DNA of 44,198 nt from Planctomycetota bacterium (GCA_002686595.1 NYXZ01000016.1:4115-48312); one strand, 5' to 3'. Shown: positions 33,853 through 42,478, counted from the stretch's first letter. The notes: a model not told the origin generated them from the sequence alone. Program-made: numbers and translations.

Positions 33853-34896
33853 TCAGGAAGCGGGCACGAGGACGATTTTGCCCAGGACCGAACCAGCCTC
33901 AAGCAGTCCGTGGGCTTCCTGAATGCGCGCAAGGGGCAGGGCACGGTCGAGCACCGGGCGCAGGCGGCCGGCGGCCACCTGTTCAAAAATGCCCGGCAGG
34001 CAGGAGGCGGGCCCCATGGTGGAGCCGTGAATGGATTGGTTCTTGATGAACAGGTGTGGCAGGGTCAAGGGCACAGTGGGGCCGGTGGTGCCGCCGCAGG
34101 TAACCAGGCGCCCGCGGCGAGCCAAGACGCGCAGGGAGGTTTCCCAGGTGGCGGGCCCAACATGCTCGATAACCACCTCGACGCCACGCCCCCCGGTCGA
34201 GCTCTTGACCATGCGCCCCCAGTCTGGGTCGTAATGATCCAGCACCTCCTCCGCGCCCAACTCACGGCACAGTTCGCGCTTGGCCTCGGTGCCGGCGGTG
34301 GCGATCACCCGGGCACCGGCCTCCCGCGCCAGTTGGATGGCGGCCGAACCCACGCCGCTCGTGCCCCCCAGAACCAATACCGTTTCACCCGCCGCCAGTT
34401 CGGCGCGCCCCATTAGCATTTCCCAGGCTGTCATAAAGGCCAGGGGAACTGCGGCACCGGCCACCGGATCCACCGCCTCCGGCAGGGGAAAAATGTAACG
34501 CGGCTCGAGGGCGAGCAACTCACGGTGAATGCCGTCAGCGTGTTCGCCGCGGATGCCATAGTCATCCGCCAGGTGGTCCTGTCCCGCCAGGTCATGGGGC
34601 GACTTGCCGGAGCTCATCCCCGGTTGAATCACCACGCGTTGACCTATCTCCAGACCGGGACGCTCGCTGAGTCCAGCCCCCAGGGCTTCGATTACGCCGG
34701 TGCCATCGCTCCCTGGAATGCGCGGCAGGGGAATCTCCAGTCCGGGCATGCCGCGGCGCACCCACAGGTCCAAGTGATTGACCGAGGCCGCCAGCACTCG
34801 GACGAGCACCTCCCCCGGCCCGGGCTCGGGTTGGGGCAGGTCGACGACCTCTAGCACCGAGGGCGGTCCGTGACTCGGGATCTGGGCAGCCTGCAT
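33853..34896 (-). CDS. MDR-family oxidoreductase (quinone reductase-like)
   Basis: 347 residues from ATG 34896 (AAGGGTGG upstream). GroES-like N-terminal half (PGPGEVLVRVLAASVNHLDLWVRRGMPG, PRIPGSDGTGVIEALGAG) and a Rossmann NAD(P) domain (ETVLVLGGTSGVGSAAIQLAREAGARVIAT). These are the medium-chain dehydrogenase/reductase hallmarks. No Cys occurs in the segment where Zn-dependent alcohol dehydrogenases have the structural CxxCxxC lobe (VVIQPGMSSGKSPHDLAGQDHL), nor at the usual catalytic Cys after the VN motif. So it is likely a zinc-free NADPH:quinone-type reductase. Substrate unknown. Confidence 0.87.
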   Translation of the reverse strand: MQAAQIPSHGPPSVLEVVDLPQPEPGPGEVLVRVLAASVNHLDLWVRRGMPGLEIPLPRIPGSDGTGVIEALGAGLSERPGLEIGQRVVIQPGMSSGKSPHDLAGQDHLADDYGIRGEHADGIHRELLALEPRYIFPLPEAVDPVAGAAVPLAFMTAWEMLMGRAELAAGETVLVLGGTSGVGSAAIQLAREAGARVIATAGTEAKRELCRELGAEEVLDHYDPDWGRMVKSSTGGRGVEVVIEHVGPATWETSLRVLARRGRLVTCGGTTGPTVPLTLPHLFIKNQSIHGSTMGPASCLPGIFEQVAAGRLRPVLDRALPLARIQEAHGLLEAGSVLGKIVLVPAS

Positions 34897-34944
34897 GGCA
34901 CCCACCCTTGTAGCAGAATCGGAGGGTGCCCTGAAGGGTTGGGC

Positions 34945-36492
34945 TCAGAGGTCGACCTGGACCGTGCGCCCACCGGTGGCCGCGCACATTTGTTCCCAGT
35001 GGCGACGCAGGAAGTTCGAGGTGTCCACCAAGAGGGCATCAAAAGCGACGCGCCGATAGCGGTTCAGCTCCGGTAGCAGATCCGCCATCAGCTCCAGGTT
35101 CCAGCGATGTCCGCCGGTGGGAGCGCCATCGGTCAAGGCCATGATCGTATCCACGCTCTCATCTTCTAGGGCGAGCCGGGCCGCATCCCAAAAATTCCCC
35201 GTGCCGCGCTCATTGCAGCCGTCGAAGTAATCCAGGGCCGCGCGCACATTGCGCTTGGTGGCGGGCACCAGCTCATCCTGCCAGGGGTGGGGCTTCCCCG
35301 TGTAGGGGATGACATTGAAGTGGGTCGTTTCCGGCAGGGACTCCAGCGCCTTGCGCAACTCCTCACCCGCCACATCCTTGCGCGTGCGATCGCCCCGGTC
35401 CTCCCAAATGGAACCGGAGAAGTCCACCAGGAAGCACAGGCGCTCGGAGATGACCGGTAGACCGACGAAGCTCGAGGTGGCGTCCTCCGCCGGGGCCGGA
35501 GCGGAAGATGCGCTAGAGGCAGGCCGCCAGTTTTGGTCCAGGCTCTCCACCAGCCTGCGCCAGGGTCGCGGGTCCAGCCGGTGCTTCATGCCCGTCAGGC
35601 GCCGCAGGTGATCCACCGCCCGCCAACGCAGGCGCAGTTCGCTCTCCGCTTCCAGGCGTTCGACCATGACCATCAGCCCGGCCCGAGATTCCTGGGCCGC
35701 CAATGAATCCAAGGCCGCCTTGCGCACGGCCATTTCAGGCGCCGCCGCCAGGGGCTTGATGCGGCTGGGAACAGCATCGCCAGGACGCCGGGCCAGCACC
35801 TCCAGCGCCGCCACTCGCAGGGCGGGGCGTTTATCCCCCAGGGCCGTGGCGAGATACTCCGAGAAGTTCGGGGCCGGTGGGCCGCCAGCGTCGATGGCTT
35901 CCAGGGCCAAGAGGGCGGCGGCGCGCACTTCCTCGTCCTTGTCCCGCTCGCAGGCCTTCTCCAGAGCCGGCATAACCTTGCGCCCCAGGTCTCCAGTCAG
36001 GTTCCCCGCCCGGGCCAAGCGCTCCAGGCTCCAGGCCGCCGTGCGCCGCAGCTCGGACTGCTTGCCACCCAGACTCTTCTTGAGTAGCTCGCCGTCCACG
36101 GTCTGGGGCATGCGTCCCAGTGCTTCCGCCGCCCGCAGAACCACCAAGTCGTCCCGGGCCCCGAGCCCCTCCTTGCCAGACAAAACCTCCAGTGCCGCCG
36201 GCGAGGCACTGCGGCCAAACTGGATTTGGGCTTCATCCGCCACCATGGGCTCTTCGTCTCCCAGGACGCCGGCGATCAACTCCCAGGCCTCTTCCACCTG
36301 AGCAGGAGAGCTGATCTTGGCCAACTCCTTGACCGCATTGCGGCGGGTCTTCTCATTGTCCGAGCGCAGTTCGCCCTTGAGCGTCGCAAGATCCTCGGGA
36401 AGGTTCACCCCTGCGGACGCGACCGGCAAGGCGGCAGCTCCCTTGGCAAGGGCCAGCGGGCATACCAAAGCCACTAGGATGGCGAGCGTCAT
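34945..36492 (-). CDS. secreted HEAT-repeat protein with C-terminal von Willebrand A domain
   Basis: 515 residues. Signal peptide MTLAILVALVCPLALAKGAAA. Residues ~30-320 are HEAT-type helical repeats (VKELAKISSPAQVEEAWEL, VLRAAEALGRMPQT, VRAAALLALEAIDAG, LRVAALEVLARRPGD). The C-terminal ~180 residues form a VWA domain: LCFLVDFSGSIWEDRG holds the MIDAS DxSxS, with later TIMALTDGAPTGG (conserved Asp/Thr region). The MIDAS suggests metal-dependent ligand binding. This HEAT-VWA fusion is common in planctomycetes, but its partner is unknown. The ATG overlaps the end of the 5'-nucleotidase gene (ATGA), so they are co-translated. Confidence 0.82.
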   Translation of the reverse strand: MTLAILVALVCPLALAKGAAALPVASAGVNLPEDLATLKGELRSDNEKTRRNAVKELAKISSPAQVEEAWELIAGVLGDEEPMVADEAQIQFGRSASPAALEVLSGKEGLGARDDLVVLRAAEALGRMPQTVDGELLKKSLGGKQSELRRTAAWSLERLARAGNLTGDLGRKVMPALEKACERDKDEEVRAAALLALEAIDAGGPPAPNFSEYLATALGDKRPALRVAALEVLARRPGDAVPSRIKPLAAAPEMAVRKAALDSLAAQESRAGLMVMVERLEAESELRLRWRAVDHLRRLTGMKHRLDPRPWRRLVESLDQNWRPASSASSAPAPAEDATSSFVGLPVISERLCFLVDFSGSIWEDRGDRTRKDVAGEELRKALESLPETTHFNVIPYTGKPHPWQDELVPATKRNVRAALDYFDGCNERGTGNFWDAARLALEDESVDTIMALTDGAPTGGHRWNLELMADLLPELNRYRRVAFDALLVDTSNFLRRHWEQMCAATGGRTVQVDL

Positions 36493-38042
36493 CGGCGTCT
36501 CCGGTAACGGTTCTCCGTGGGCGGAGTGAGCACTCCGGCCTGGGCAAAGGCTTCTTCCATCACATCTCTCAGGGCGGCGCGGTCGTCCACGCGGTTGAGT
36601 TCACCGCCCAGCTCCAAGTAAGCATCACCGCCGCCGGCCAAAAATGAGTTCAAGGTCACGCGGTACTCGCGCTTCAGAGCCAAGGGTTCGCCGCCGATCG
36701 CGACACCCAAAACTTCATTGCCGGAGGTCCCTTCGCGCACCTCGAGCACCAGACCGCTGAACTCCAGGCCCGAGTGGGCTTGCCCCTCCACGGCGCGCCG
36801 CAGGGTCGCCAGGAGCTCGGCCCCGGTCAGGGTCACGGTGACGAGGTGGTTGCCAAAGGGCAGGATCTCGAACAGATCTCGGCGCGTGACCGGACCCGCC
36901 GCCAGGTCACAGCGAATACCGCCCCGGTTTTGCAGGGCCACATCGGCATCCGTACGCCGACGCATGACATCCGTTATCAGATTGCCCGCCGGTGCTGTCT
37001 CCAGGGGATGGCGGCTGCGCGACAGTGGAGTAGCCAACTCCCCCACCACACTATCCATGTGGCCAGAACTACGCTTCACCAGGTGCTCACAGGCCCTAAC
37101 CAAACCCGGGGGGAGGTCATCCGCCCGCGCCTCCTCCATCAGGTCGATCAGGCGCGAACGACTGCGCAGACATTCACCGCTCTCGCGATCAAACCACAAA
37201 TCCACTCGGCCCAAGGCGCTGGCCTTCGAGCCAGCCTGGGCGATGAGCACCTCTCCCTCGCGCAGGCCTTCCGGTAGATAGGTGTGTGAGTGGCCACCGA
37301 CGATCAGGGGCAAGTCCCCATGGGCCCGAGCCAAGTCCCGATCCCCATTCACGCCCAGATGCGTCAGGGGTAGCACCAGATCAACGGAATCACGCAGCTC
37401 GCGGCGCACCTCTTCCAGGGCCAGGGCCGGATCCACGAACTCGAAAGCGCGCACGGAATCATCGGTAATCTCAGGTGTGGCCGGCGTCAGCAAACCGACC
37501 ACAGCAATCTTGAGGCCCGCCCGCTTGAAGATGCGCCAAGGCTTGACCCAAGCCGGACGCTTGCCATCTGCCCGCCCCCTTAGATTGGCCAGGACCGCCG
37601 GCAGCTTGCTGGCCTTGAGGTGCGCCTCAATGGTCTCCACTCCGTGATCGAACTCGTGGTTTCCCACACAGAGCACATCATGCCCCACGCGGGCCAAGGC
37701 CTCCAAAAAGTCCCTCCCGTCCTCAAGCATGCCCTCGGGTGTCCCCTGGAACCAATCCCCCCCATCCACCACCAACACGCCCGCGCCGCTCCTGCGCGCT
37801 TCCTCGCTCTCCTGGGCGATACGGGCGGCCAAACGCTCCAAGCCTCCGATCAGGGGCGGATGCTCATCGTCGAGCCAGGTCGCATCCCGGGGCAACACCT
37901 GCCCATGGATATCGTTCGTGTGCAGCACGACCAGGTGCTGTGGGCCCGTGGCGGCCTCGGGAGCTCTGGCAGGCGCCCAACACGACAGGCACAGGGCCAG
38001 CAGGGGCAGCAGCAGTAACTTGCGACGGTTGAAGTGAAGCAC
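36489..38042 (-). CDS. 5'-nucleotidase/UDP-sugar hydrolase-like lipoprotein (UshA family)
   Basis: 517 residues. The signal ends in a lipobox (LLALCLSC), so the enzyme is probably lipid-anchored in the periplasm. The calcineurin-like metallophosphatase domain has LHTNDIHGQ, VVDGGDWFQGT, CVGNHEFDHG, VLPLTHLGVNGD and LIVGGHSHTY, a complete set of metal motifs. The C-terminal 5'-nucleotidase domain has AGNLITDVMRRRTDADVALQNRGGIR, EILPFGNHLVTVTLTGAELLATL and LNSFLAGGGDAY. Family members hydrolyse nucleotides or UDP-sugars to recover nucleosides. It overlaps the following HEAT-VWA gene by 4 bp. Confidence 0.92.
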   Translation of the reverse strand: MLHFNRRKLLLLPLLALCLSCWAPARAPEAATGPQHLVVLHTNDIHGQVLPRDATWLDDEHPPLIGGLERLAARIAQESEEARRSGAGVLVVDGGDWFQGTPEGMLEDGRDFLEALARVGHDVLCVGNHEFDHGVETIEAHLKASKLPAVLANLRGRADGKRPAWVKPWRIFKRAGLKIAVVGLLTPATPEITDDSVRAFEFVDPALALEEVRRELRDSVDLVLPLTHLGVNGDRDLARAHGDLPLIVGGHSHTYLPEGLREGEVLIAQAGSKASALGRVDLWFDRESGECLRSRSRLIDLMEEARADDLPPGLVRACEHLVKRSSGHMDSVVGELATPLSRSRHPLETAPAGNLITDVMRRRTDADVALQNRGGIRCDLAAGPVTRRDLFEILPFGNHLVTVTLTGAELLATLRRAVEGQAHSGLEFSGLVLEVREGTSGNEVLGVAIGGEPLALKREYRVTLNSFLAGGGDAYLELGGELNRVDDRAALRDVMEEAFAQAGVLTPPTENRYRRRR

Positions 38043-38146
38043 GGGCCCAGGTTAACGGAATGGAGTGCCGGGCGGGACAATTGAACTGCCGACAAACCAA
38101 GGACGGGCGAGCCCCGGGGGAGTCGCCCGTCCAAACCAGAATACTA

Positions 38147-39847
38147 TCAGCGCAGGCGAATCTGCTCGCCCCGGGGATAGGCGATGCGCACCTGGTAGAC
38201 AATATCCGCGCTACCGGCGGCGGGCACCGGCAGGGCCCAGGTCTGGATGCCCTTTTCCTCCGCATCCTGGCGCCAGCGCTCGTCCTCCGAAGGCGTGGGC
38301 TGGGCCTCGGCCAGGTCCACATCCAGGCGATCATCCGTGGGACGCGGCAGAACTTCCCGCACCAGCACCGTGACGGAACCGTCCTCCGCCGCGGCCGGCG
38401 AGCCGTTGTTCTCTATGTGGATGCGGTAGCCATTGATGGAGGTCTCCTTGTTTCCCAGGAACCCCGGGCCCTTGCGCCGATCCTCGATCTGGGTGCGTTC
38501 GAGCACGAGCCCGGACACCGCACCCAGGTGCAAGGTGAACTCGGCCCCTGGCTGGACCGCATCGAGCGTGGCGTGGCCGAGGAAATCAGCCCCGAAGAAA
38601 ACCGCCGCCCGTCCCGGCAAGAGGGTCCATTCGCTGTCGTTGGTCGCTCTCCCGCGCAGCCAAACAGTTTTGTCCAGGGCCGGAACGCAGACGTGCTCCG
38701 GTTCCGCCCCCAGGGAGGTGCGGCCGACAAGAACGGTGGTCGGCTGGTCGCGGGATTCGATGGTCTCGCGCCGGGCCAGGCGGAAGCGGGCCGAAAGCCC
38801 CTCGTTTTCCACGGCCGCGAAGGGCCGAGCAGTGACCTTCAGCCCACGCACCGAATCCGCCGCGGCGTCTTCGTATTCCTCCTCGGGAATGCCGGAGTAG
38901 CCCAAGGAGCGCAACTGCTTGCGAGCCTCAACGCGGCCCCCGTACTTGGACGGCGGCTCAACGATATCCACCCAGCTAGGTTGCGGCTCGGGCCCCTGGG
39001 CGCCCAGCTTCGGCCTGGCCGTGGACAACAGCACCGCCACATCGCTCCAGTCCTCGCCGGTCTGCTGCCAGATATCCGCACGATAGACGAGCTCCACTGC
39101 TCTGGCATCCTTGGCCGCCCGCAGATCGTACTTGGGACGCCAACCGGCGCTGCCGACGATGTAATCGACACCCAGGGAGGACTGCTCGCTGCCATGGGAG
39201 ACGACCACCACTTCCACATCGACGACATGGATGCCCGAGGTCTGGCCAATCCGTCCCAGATCCAGTTCAAGGTCTCTGATCCGACGATCCACATCTTCGA
39301 TTTCCCAGGCCTTGGCCCGTGCTTGACGCCTGTTTTCTCCCAGGCGCGTGGCTATGAACTCGTAGTTGGCGGCCCAGGCCTCGGGGTTCGGCCGTCCTGA
39401 TCCCACCTCGCGCCCATGGGCCGCCTCTTCCTGCTTGAGCAGGCGATCCAAATGGCGCCCGAGGGCTTCGATTACCTGGGACTCGTCCTGCAGTCCGGCC
39501 CGCTCGCGCTGCAACTCCTTGAGTGCCTCGCGCAGCATGCCCAACCGTTCATCCGGCGGCGACTCCGCATAGCGATCCTTGATTTCGACACTGACTACAT
39601 CGCCTCCCTGACAACTGAGGCGCAGGTTTTCCCGGTCGAGGGCGCGTGTCAGTCCCTGCAGCACAAAAGTGCGCTCCTCGCCGGGCTGCATGGCCGGCAG
39701 CGGCGCGGCGCGGTGCACCAGGGCCGAAGAGCCATAGACGCTGACCTCGGTGATGGTCGAGGCCAGGGCGTCCTGGGCCGCAGCCGGCCCGGCCAAGGCC
39801 GTGGCGCACATGAAGCAGGCGGTGGATAGTAGCTTGAGTCGAAACAT
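38147..39847 (-). CDS. MuiA-family protein (DUF4140/DUF4139 domains), secreted
   Basis: 566 residues from ATG 39847, chosen because GGAG lies about 9 nt upstream and a signal peptide follows (MFRLKLLSTACFMCATALAGPAAAQ). The N-terminal domain begins ITEVSVYGSSALVHRAA (DUF4140-like), then a coiled-coil stretch (MLREALKELQRERAGLQDESQ, LGRHLDRLLKQEEAAHGRE). The C-terminal DUF4139 domain contains SSLGVDYIVGSAGWRPKYDLRA and LVYRADIWQQTGEDWSDVAVLLSTARP, its best conserved block. The family is called mucoidy inhibitor A after early work, but its molecular job is unknown. It has no operon partner here. The longer frame to 40003 reads non-coding DNA. Confidence 0.85.
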   Translation of the reverse strand: MFRLKLLSTACFMCATALAGPAAAQDALASTITEVSVYGSSALVHRAAPLPAMQPGEERTFVLQGLTRALDRENLRLSCQGGDVVSVEIKDRYAESPPDERLGMLREALKELQRERAGLQDESQVIEALGRHLDRLLKQEEAAHGREVGSGRPNPEAWAANYEFIATRLGENRRQARAKAWEIEDVDRRIRDLELDLGRIGQTSGIHVVDVEVVVVSHGSEQSSLGVDYIVGSAGWRPKYDLRAAKDARAVELVYRADIWQQTGEDWSDVAVLLSTARPKLGAQGPEPQPSWVDIVEPPSKYGGRVEARKQLRSLGYSGIPEEEYEDAAADSVRGLKVTARPFAAVENEGLSARFRLARRETIESRDQPTTVLVGRTSLGAEPEHVCVPALDKTVWLRGRATNDSEWTLLPGRAAVFFGADFLGHATLDAVQPGAEFTLHLGAVSGLVLERTQIEDRRKGPGFLGNKETSINGYRIHIENNGSPAAAEDGSVTVLVREVLPRPTDDRLDVDLAEAQPTPSEDERWRQDAEEKGIQTWALPVPAAGSADIVYQVRIAYPRGEQIRLR

Positions 39848-40053
39848 GATTGGGCTCCGTTGACGCCCGGCAGATAGCTCGAGCAGGTGGGTTTGGGCGG
39901 CCTGATAAACGCATTGCTGGCGGGCCAGAATCCCATTAACGGAGCCGCCGTAAGAGCGGCTAGGCCCAGCCCTGATTTTATCCAATCGGGCCTTCAAACT
40001 CACAATCTAGGGCGCCGCCAGGTCCCTGGGCAGGCCTGGGCGACGGGGTCGAG
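39848..40053. other. non-coding leader between MuiA-like gene and family A copy 5
   Basis: Together with the next repeat this makes a 362-bp gap. It holds the SD of the MuiA-like gene and probably its promoter, read leftward. I see GCCGC/GCGGC arms around 39945-39956 but no clear -10/-35 pair and no gene. Confidence 0.35.
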
Positions 40054-40213
40054 CTAGGAACCCGTTGATAAACTCCCTACTACGGCGCCGCCATTGACGC
40101 CATCGCTGCTATCGAGGCCATCGACGCCATCTTCGACGGCGACGGCGGCGGCGGCATCAGCCCCGTCGCCGCCGGCTTCGCCTCGCGACGGCCCTGTTTC
40201 AACGGACCCCTAG
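40054..40213 (-). repeat. family A inverted-repeat element, copy 5 (CTAG-flanked, reverse orientation)
   Basis: CTAG at 40054-40057 and at 40210-40213 bound the element. On the minus strand it begins CTAGGGGTCCGTTGAAACAG then GGCCGTCGCGAGGCGAAGCC, and ends GCGCCGTAGTAGGGAGTTTA then TCAACGGGTTCCTAG. The centre is a low-complexity run of GCCGCC and GATGGCGTC units that differs from other copies. The right CTAG holds the TAG stop of the uracil phosphoribosyltransferase-like gene. Confidence 0.85.
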
Positions 40214-41070
40214 CACCAGGAGTTGTTGAGCACTTCTCCCATGCCTCCGGCCCCGGGGACGATGTAGGATGAGTCGTCGAGACCTCGCTCCCGGTCCCAC
40301 AGAGTGCCTGGCACGGTCGTCAGGACTTCCGGCGGGGAGAGTCCACGGTCCAACCGCGCGGTGTAGATGACCGTGTTGGCACAATTGTCCAGGACGGCGC
40401 GCATGTACTCGGGCGTCGAGATCATTGGCATGGCGATAATCAAGGCGGGCTCGCCGTGGTGCTCGCGGTAGTGGCGCACGGCGCGCACGGTGGTGGCCCC
40501 GGTGGCTCCCATGGGATCTGGCAGGATCAGGATGGCCCCCTCGACCGTGCCACCGATCTTGCTACCGGAGAGATCCACACCGGTGACGCGCCCCTGCTCG
40601 TCGGTAACGCGGGCCATGGTCAAGTGATCCAGGCGGATGTTTTCAGTGGGCAAGACCGTGTTCAACAGCTCGAAGCAGGTCTGGGAGGGAATGATGCCAG
40701 CGCGAATGATGTCGGCCACCACGACGCGCGTCTCCGGTGTAATGGCCGGCCCGCGGTAGACGCCGGCCCGGGGATGGACGGCGGACATGCGCGTTTCGAT
40801 TTCGGCCCCTTGCTCTGGGAACTCCTGGCCGCAGGCGGCGATGCACAGGGAGATATAGGTGGTACGCAAGGTGTTGACCATCTCCGGGTGCCCGACCTCG
40901 TCGCTGCCGAGGCGTGCCAGGGCAGTCAGCAAGAAGAGGTTGTTCAGGATGTGCACCCGTGAACCGTAGAGGTGCGCACGTTCCCAACCGGCGGTGCGGG
41001 AGCCTTGGTTGGTGGTCGGGTCCGGCATGGGGATGGTCTTGGTGTATTCTTCGGTGCTGTTCTCGTTCAT
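40210..41070 (-). CDS. uracil phosphoribosyltransferase-like protein
   Basis: 286 residues, longer than the ~210 of standard Upp. It shows the type I PRTase core: VVVADIIRAGIIPSQTCFELL (Upp RAGLxM region), LILPDPMGATGATTVRAVRHY (PRPP loop, DPMLATG in standard Upp), IIAMPMISTPEYMRAV and a final YIVPGAGGMGEVLNNSWC (PGLGDAGDR in Upp). UPRTases make UMP from uracil and PRPP. The PRPP-loop and uracil-site changes, plus the long N-terminus, leave substrate specificity open. ATG 41070 is preferred; GTG 41097 would overlap the upstream aminotransferase by 20 nt. The pair is likely co-transcribed. The stop TAG is in the CTAG of a family A element. Confidence 0.78.
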   Translation of the reverse strand: MNENSTEEYTKTIPMPDPTTNQGSRTAGWERAHLYGSRVHILNNLFLLTALARLGSDEVGHPEMVNTLRTTYISLCIAACGQEFPEQGAEIETRMSAVHPRAGVYRGPAITPETRVVVADIIRAGIIPSQTCFELLNTVLPTENIRLDHLTMARVTDEQGRVTGVDLSGSKIGGTVEGAILILPDPMGATGATTVRAVRHYREHHGEPALIIAMPMISTPEYMRAVLDNCANTVIYTARLDRGLSPPEVLTTVPGTLWDRERGLDDSSYIVPGAGGMGEVLNNSWC

Positions 41071-41077
41071 GGCTGAT

Positions 41078-42478
41078 TCACTTGCTGGTGGTGTCACCGG
41101 AAGCTCGGGCGGCGTCCACGGCGGCGTCGATGCCGCGCTTGAGAGCCGCCACCAGACGCGGAATGGCTGGTGTGGGAGTCGAGCAAAGGGCGACGCGCAC
41201 GGCGCCCTTCATGGGGACGATGTAGACGCCTTCGGCGCGCATGGTGGCGGCGGTCAGTTCGGCGTCCGGCGTGAAGAGCGAGACGAAGAAGCCACCCTCG
41301 TAGCGCGGATAGACCAAGCCCAGGGCCTCGGCTTCGCGATTGAAGACTTCCACGCGAGCGCCCAGGTCGCGGATCAAGCCGGCGCGCTCAGCGTCTACCC
41401 GTTGACGCAACTCGGCGTTTGTCAAAAGCTCCGTAATGGCCAATAGGCCCAGGTGATTGCAGTTTGACCAGGTGCCACGGCAGGAGAAGGAGATGGCGTT
41501 CGCGATGCGCTCGCGCTCATCGGCGTCGTTCGCCAGGGCCACCAGGGCACCGATGCGCGCGCCGTATTGGGCAAAGGTCTTGGAGGCACTCCAGGCCACC
41601 AGCACCACGGCTGTTTCCGCCATTGTATCCAGGTGCTGAATCCAGGACTCGGAGCCCTCCCGCCCGTAGCGCGCGTAGGCCAAATCATTGAGGAAAGCCA
41701 CCGGTGCCTGGCGGCCGGCCTCGCGCACGATGTTCGCCACACCCGCCCATTCCTCATCGTCGAGTGAGTAACCGGTGGGGTTGTGGCAGGGGAAGTTGAA
41801 GATGACCAGGGCCCGTCCTTGGCGGGAGATGGACCAGGTCAGGGATTCCTCGAAGGCCTTGAGGTTGAAGCGGCCTGACTCATCGAACATCTCGAAAGTC
41901 TCGACGGCCCGCCGCGTGTGGTTGGCGATGATCTTGTAGGGCGTCCAGAAGTACTCGGTCGTCAAGAGCGCCTGACCGGGATCGAGGAAGTTGACAATGG
42001 CGTGGTGCAGGGCGCCGGTGCCACCGGCCGTGGCCACGGCTACGGAGTGCGCGGAGAGCGTGCCGGGTTTGCTCGTGGGCGCGCCGAAGGTGTCCTCGAT
42101 CACCGCCCGCAGAAAGGGTGGATCGCCGGCGATGGGCGCATAGGCGGCGGCCTTGGTCGGCGGTACCGAGGCATAGGCCGTGAAGACCGCCGGCATCACA
42201 CACAGGCGTCCATCGTCCTCCATCAACGCTCCGATGGTGGCATTAAGAATGTCCTCCCCGGCGGCGGCGCGGGCCTTGGCCTCGCTGTTGAGGGAGAAGA
42301 TGGGGTCGTCACCGGGGCGGTCGGTGGCGGCGTCGATGAGGTGGGAGATCTGGTCAGTGGTCAACGCGTCGTTCACTGGCAATGTGATGGAAAGCCCGCA
42401 GGCGGGATTGCCCAGGCCGCTGGCGCCCGAGCGAAGTTTGGTGAGGTCACCGTGAATTGAGGCCCTAGTGTAAGGCAT
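41078..42478 (-). CDS. class I/II PLP-dependent aminotransferase
   Basis: 466 residues from ATG 42478 (MPYTRASIHG). It has the fold-type I aminotransferase pattern: VATAGGTGALHHAIVNFLDPG, LVIFNFPCHNPTGYSLDDEEW (the NPTG site), VAFLNDLAYARYG (Asp/Tyr of the PLP pocket) and WSASKTFAQYGARIGALVAL with the PLP lysine in SASK and the phosphate-binding Arg. C-terminal EGVYIVPMKGAVRVALCSTP fits the substrate carboxylate region. This resembles the aspartate/aromatic family, but substrates cannot be assigned. The frame continues upstream to 42685, but that part is Pro/Gly/Thr-rich and overlaps the tandem repeat, so it is rejected. It lies 7 nt before the UPRTase-like gene. Confidence 0.87.
   Translation of the reverse strand: MPYTRASIHGDLTKLRSGASGLGNPACGLSITLPVNDALTTDQISHLIDAATDRPGDDPIFSLNSEAKARAAAGEDILNATIGALMEDDGRLCVMPAVFTAYASVPPTKAAAYAPIAGDPPFLRAVIEDTFGAPTSKPGTLSAHSVAVATAGGTGALHHAIVNFLDPGQALLTTEYFWTPYKIIANHTRRAVETFEMFDESGRFNLKAFEESLTWSISRQGRALVIFNFPCHNPTGYSLDDEEWAGVANIVREAGRQAPVAFLNDLAYARYGREGSESWIQHLDTMAETAVVLVAWSASKTFAQYGARIGALVALANDADERERIANAISFSCRGTWSNCNHLGLLAITELLTNAELRQRVDAERAGLIRDLGARVEVFNREAEALGLVYPRYEGGFFVSLFTPDAELTAATMRAEGVYIVPMKGAVRVALCSTPTPAIPRLVAALKRGIDAAVDAARASGDTTSK

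Noticed and set aside
38060-39400. 446-codon plus-strand frame over the MuiA-like gene
   Set aside because: Lies antisense to a gene with a signal peptide, good SD and recognisable DUF4139 blocks. The product is low-complexity Gly/Arg/His-rich.
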